From NCBI RefSeq assembly GCF_014633365.1, contig NC_068348.1, forward strand, positions 310,001 to 374,000: a stretch of 64,000 nucleotides of DNA, read 5' to 3'. A program made the position numbers and the translations under genes. Numbering within the stretch: position 1 is the first letter of the stretch; every line of letters starts with the position of its first letter. Below are positions 61,102 through 64,000 of the stretch, one piece after another. The notes beneath the pieces were generated by a model. That model saw only the letters and a list, made by a program, of their open reading frames with translations. It was not told the origin of the DNA and searched no databases. Source of the stretch: Diospyros lotus. Its lineage: Eukaryota; Streptophyta; Magnoliopsida; Ericales; Ebenaceae.

Positions 61102-63126
61102 ATGGCAAGTGAAGGTAGAAATGTTGAAAATGTTGAGTTTGAAGCTCAAAATTTTCAAACACAAGAGAGTGAAACTCAACAAAAGGGAGGTGGAAAAATT
61201 TCTACTTCTGATATTTTTAATATTCATTTCAAGAAAACACCAAAAGGAGATGGTAAATTTGATGTATCTTGTAATTATTGTAATCAAGTATACAAATTCA
61301 AGCAAGGAGGTGGATATGGTACTTTCGCCCGACATTTGCAAACAAAGCACCCGCTCAAGGTTGGATTGAGCCGCGATCAAACACAAATATCCGGGTTTGC
61401 TACCTCTTCAAACTCTCCTCAATTATTTCATTATAATGAAGCTAATTGTAGGTCTGGTTTAGCTGAAATGGTAGCAATTGATCATTTATCTTTTAGTTTT
61501 GGTGAAAAATTAGGTTTTACTCGATTTTGTCAAAACTTTGTTAATCCTAGTTTTAAATCAATTCCTAGAAATACTTTGAAAAGGAATTTGTTAAAATTGT
61601 TTAAAAACTCAAAAATTGAATTGATAACATATTTTCAAAACAATAATATTAATGTTTCTATTTGTAGTGATATTTGGAGTGATCATTGGCAAACTCATTC
61701 ATATATGGGTATTACTTGTCATTGGGTTGATGAAAATTATGTTTTACAAAAAAGAATTCTTGCGTATCGATGTTTTGATGAAAGTCATAATGCTGAAAAT
61801 ATTTGTAGAATAATTCAACAAATTTTACAAGAATATAGATTAGTTAATAGAATTTTTTCAATTTCTTTTGATAATGCATCGGCTAATACTGCTTCTATTA
61901 ATGAATTGAAAAGAATTTGCCAACCAAATTTTGGTGGAAGATTTTTTCATGTTAGATGTGCATGTCATGTTTTAAATTTATGTGTTCAAGATGGTATTAA
62001 GTCACTTAATTCTTATTTAGATCCAATTAGAAATGTTATTTCTTATATTTGGGTACACCCTCGAACTGCAAAAGCATGGGCACATTTTTGCACCTCCAAT
62101 GGTCAAACCCCAAAACGTTTTTCAAAAGATGTCCCTACTCGTTGGAACTCAACTTTTAAATTACTTAATCAATCTTTTGAATATAAAGATTTATTGTGTT
62201 CTTTTGCAGCAAATTATATTCCACAATATCCTATTTTTCCAACTATGTGGAATGTTTGTAGTTCAATTTTGAATATTTTACGAATTTTTAATGATGCTAC
62301 TCATACACTTAGTAGTGTTTATAAACCAACTTCACATCAATTTTTAATAGAAGCAATGAATGTGGCCGGTGTATTAATGGAAGGAATTAATGTTGAAGAA
62401 ATTTGTCATGCTGTTTTAGAAATGAGAGAAAAATGGTTACGTTATTATCAATTTATTCCTGAAATTTTTCTTGTTACTATGGTATTTGATCCTAGGTGTA
62501 AATTTGATGGTTTAATTGAGTGTTTGTCTAACTATTATTCGTTGTTAGGATTAGAAAATAATGAAGAAATTGATGTGAATATTATAATTTCTAAGGTTAG
62601 AACTTTATGCAATCAATTATATGAAGCATATGTTATTGCTCCTAGTAGTGAAGAATCATTTCCATCCATGGCTCCGCATTCCTCTTCCTCCCAACCAATG
62701 AAATGGGGTCATAAATTTTTAGATCAAAGGAGGAAAAAACCTAGATCGAGCTCACATTCGGAGCTCGAAACTTATCTAACCACAGTTTTTGAGTTTGGTG
62801 ATGATACAGGTTTAAATTTTGAAATTTTGGAGTGGTGGAAAAGGCACAAGGAGACATTTCCAACTCTTGCAATTATTGCAAGTCAACTTCTTGCAGTTCC
62901 AGCTTCAACTGTAGCCGTTGAACAAACATTCAGTAGTGGAGGCAACATTTTGGACGAAAGAAGATCAAGATTGGCTCCAGAATCATTGGAAGCTCAAGTT
63001 TGCCTCGATGATTGGGAAAGAGCTAACATGCGACGTCAAGAAGAACTTATCCATTCATCATCATCTGACGAATGGGTTAATGATGGTTCAACAACGGCGA
63101 CTTCCGACTCCAATGAAGATGCGTAG
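61102..63126 (+). CDS. hAT (Ac/Tam3-like) transposase, intact
   Basis: 674 residues with no intron, stop or frameshift. The start is ATG 61102-61104 (MASEGRNVEN); the frame is open upstream to about 60628, but that part is a translation of the C-rich promoter and UTR. A BED zinc finger spans about residues 50-83 (CNYCNQVYKF...ARHLQTKH). The RNase H-like core has candidate acidic residues in SICSDIWSDHW and SISFDNASAN, and a CACHVLNLCVQDG motif. A plant hAT middle region (DUF4413-type, MWNVCSSILNILRIF) follows. The C-terminal hAT dimerisation domain has EILEWWKRHKETFPTLAIIA, VPASTVAVEQTFSSGG (with the likely catalytic Glu) and RSRLAPESLEAQVCLDDW. An acidic Ser-rich tail ends it. Family hallmarks are complete; whether it is expressed is unknown. 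Confidence 0.95.
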   Translation: MASEGRNVENVEFEAQNFQTQESETQQKGGGKISTSDIFNIHFKKTPKGDGKFDVSCNYCNQVYKFKQGGGYGTFARHLQTKHPLKVGLSRDQTQISGFATSSNSPQLFHYNEANCRSGLAEMVAIDHLSFSFGEKLGFTRFCQNFVNPSFKSIPRNTLKRNLLKLFKNSKIELITYFQNNNINVSICSDIWSDHWQTHSYMGITCHWVDENYVLQKRILAYRCFDESHNAENICRIIQQILQEYRLVNRIFSISFDNASANTASINELKRICQPNFGGRFFHVRCACHVLNLCVQDGIKSLNSYLDPIRNVISYIWVHPRTAKAWAHFCTSNGQTPKRFSKDVPTRWNSTFKLLNQSFEYKDLLCSFAANYIPQYPIFPTMWNVCSSILNILRIFNDATHTLSSVYKPTSHQFLIEAMNVAGVLMEGINVEEICHAVLEMREKWLRYYQFIPEIFLVTMVFDPRCKFDGLIECLSNYYSLLGLENNEEIDVNIIISKVRTLCNQLYEAYVIAPSSEESFPSMAPHSSSSQPMKWGHKFLDQRRKKPRSSSHSELETYLTTVFEFGDDTGLNFEILEWWKRHKETFPTLAIIASQLLAVPASTVAVEQTFSSGGNILDERRSRLAPESLEAQVCLDDWERANMRRQEELIHSSSSDEWVNDGSTTATSDSNEDA

Positions 63127-63479
63127 GATCCAAGTCCATATTTTATTTTTTTTCACATTTGTAAAAATTAATTACTTGTATTACATTTTTGTTGTAATTA
63201 TTTTTTAATGAAATTAAGTCTAATTCTATTTTTTATTTTTTATTTTTCACATTTGTAAAAATTAATTACTTATATTACATACTTGTTTAGTTGTTTTAAT
63301 TATTTTTAATGAAATTATTACTTATATTTCTTCAATTTTTAGTAGTGTTTTTTTATTAAAAATATGGTTGAGAATATTTATATTTACAATTACATTTAAC
63401 AATTAAAAATCGAAACCAAACCGAACCGAACAACGGAACAAGGACCAAAATTGAATACAACAATATTTAAAAAAAAATT

Positions 63480-63690
63480 AAAAAAATTCGGTTTGAACCG
63501 GAACCGGAACCGTTGACCGAACCGGCTCAAACCGTTGACCGAACCGGTCCAAACCGTTGACCGAACCGGCACGAACCGGAACCGGAACCGAACCGTCCCA
63601 AACCGCCCTTGGGCGGTTCGGTTCAGGTTCAAAGATTTCTTGAACCGGAACCGGCGGTTCATGAACCGGAACCGGCGGTTCATGAACCGT
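63480..63690. repeat. Right subterminal GAACCGG repeat array of the hAT
   Basis: Repeated GAACCGGAACCG and AACCGTTGACCG units, the latter in three near-perfect tandem copies (63510-63570). The array mirrors the left subterminal region. Confidence 0.85.
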
Positions 63691-63701
63691 GGCCATGTCT
63701 A

Positions 63702-64000
63702 AGCATAGCACACCACGCCACGCCTCCTCCACTCCAACCCAACTCCAACTTAATTAAGTTGGGATGACTGACAGTGAGAGGTAGTAAGAGTGTGACTTGC
63801 GATGAAGTTTGAATTAAGGGAAGGCGGCTGACTTGTATGGTTGGTAGAGCAGCCAAATTTTACATTTTTCACGTTAAACTTTGGTGTATGTCTTATTCTT
63901 ATTCTTATTATAATTCATAGATAGATAGATAGCCATAGCCTCAGGAATTAATATCTTCCTCATTGCTTGGGCTGTTCTTTGTGGAATTTCCATTAATTAT
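63702..64000. other. Right flank, no gene seen
   Basis: AT-rich DNA with a short (GATA)n run near 63918. No coding or RNA feature is supported. Confidence 0.6.

Larger units (their letters stand above)
60378..63701 (+). mobile_element. Complete hAT-superfamily DNA transposon
   Basis: The perfect 12-bp terminal inverted repeat TAGACATGGCCA lies at 60378-60389 and, in complement, at 63690-63701. The perfect 8-bp target duplication AGCATAGC lies at 60370-60377 and 63702-63709. Both values are diagnostic for hAT. Long subterminal arrays of GAACCGG/CCGGTTC occur on both sides (about 60396-60620 and 63480-63690). A C-rich stretch (60605-60815) and a TATA box precede the transposase gene. The ORF is uninterrupted and the duplications show no mismatch, so insertion is recent and the element may still be competent to move. 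Confidence 0.96.

Overview
This is nuclear DNA from a flowering plant, most likely a woody eudicot. The evidence is intron-rich genes with plant-specific families (class II KNOX, class I TCP, cucumisin-like subtilase), AT-rich intergenic DNA, and several superfamilies of plant transposable elements. I cannot name the species. The ORFs I considered sometimes begin at non-ATG codons, so all starts given here were checked against the bases.

Layout, left to right. 1-3764 is a long intron of a KNOX gene that begins outside the window; it carries a foldback, Mutator-like MITE. 3765-4419 holds the last three coding exons of that gene (KNAT3/4-like, + strand). 4720-16637 is a decayed Ty1/copia element (A, - strand) that has taken two later insertions: a non-autonomous CACTA element (5127-6440) in its RNase H region and a younger Tork-like copia element (B, 7126-12938) in its reverse transcriptase. 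18258-39358 is a 10-exon phospholipase D gene of the beta/gamma type (+ strand). It is stretched to 21 kb by insertions in its introns: LINE and gypsy fragments, copia C (26689-31679) and copia D (34725-37984). Its first exon has one in-frame TGA. Convergent to it is an apparently intact 10-exon subtilase (44429-40994, - strand). Then come a Tourist-like MITE, a cluster of class I TCP binding-site motifs, a single-exon TCP9/TCP19-like transcription factor (49375-48284, -) and a complete 12-exon HMG-CoA synthase (56635-50768, -). The right end holds a diverged duplication split by a Helitron (58385-60069), and a structurally complete hAT transposon (60378-63701) with perfect 8-bp target duplications and an uninterrupted transposase ORF.

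The host genes do not form one pathway. KNOX and TCP are transcription factors, PLD acts in phospholipid signalling, the subtilase is a secreted protease, and HMG-CoA synthase feeds the mevalonate pathway. The shared theme is transposon turnover. Target-site duplications define five insertions by their own borders (copia B, C and D, CACTA, hAT), and a paralogous empty site defines the Helitron. The order of nested insertions can be read directly. I see no CRISPR, rRNA or credible functional tRNA gene, and no convincing new multi-gene system. The most notable objects are the intact hAT element, the PLD gene with its single nonsense codon, and the Helitron with its paralogous empty site.
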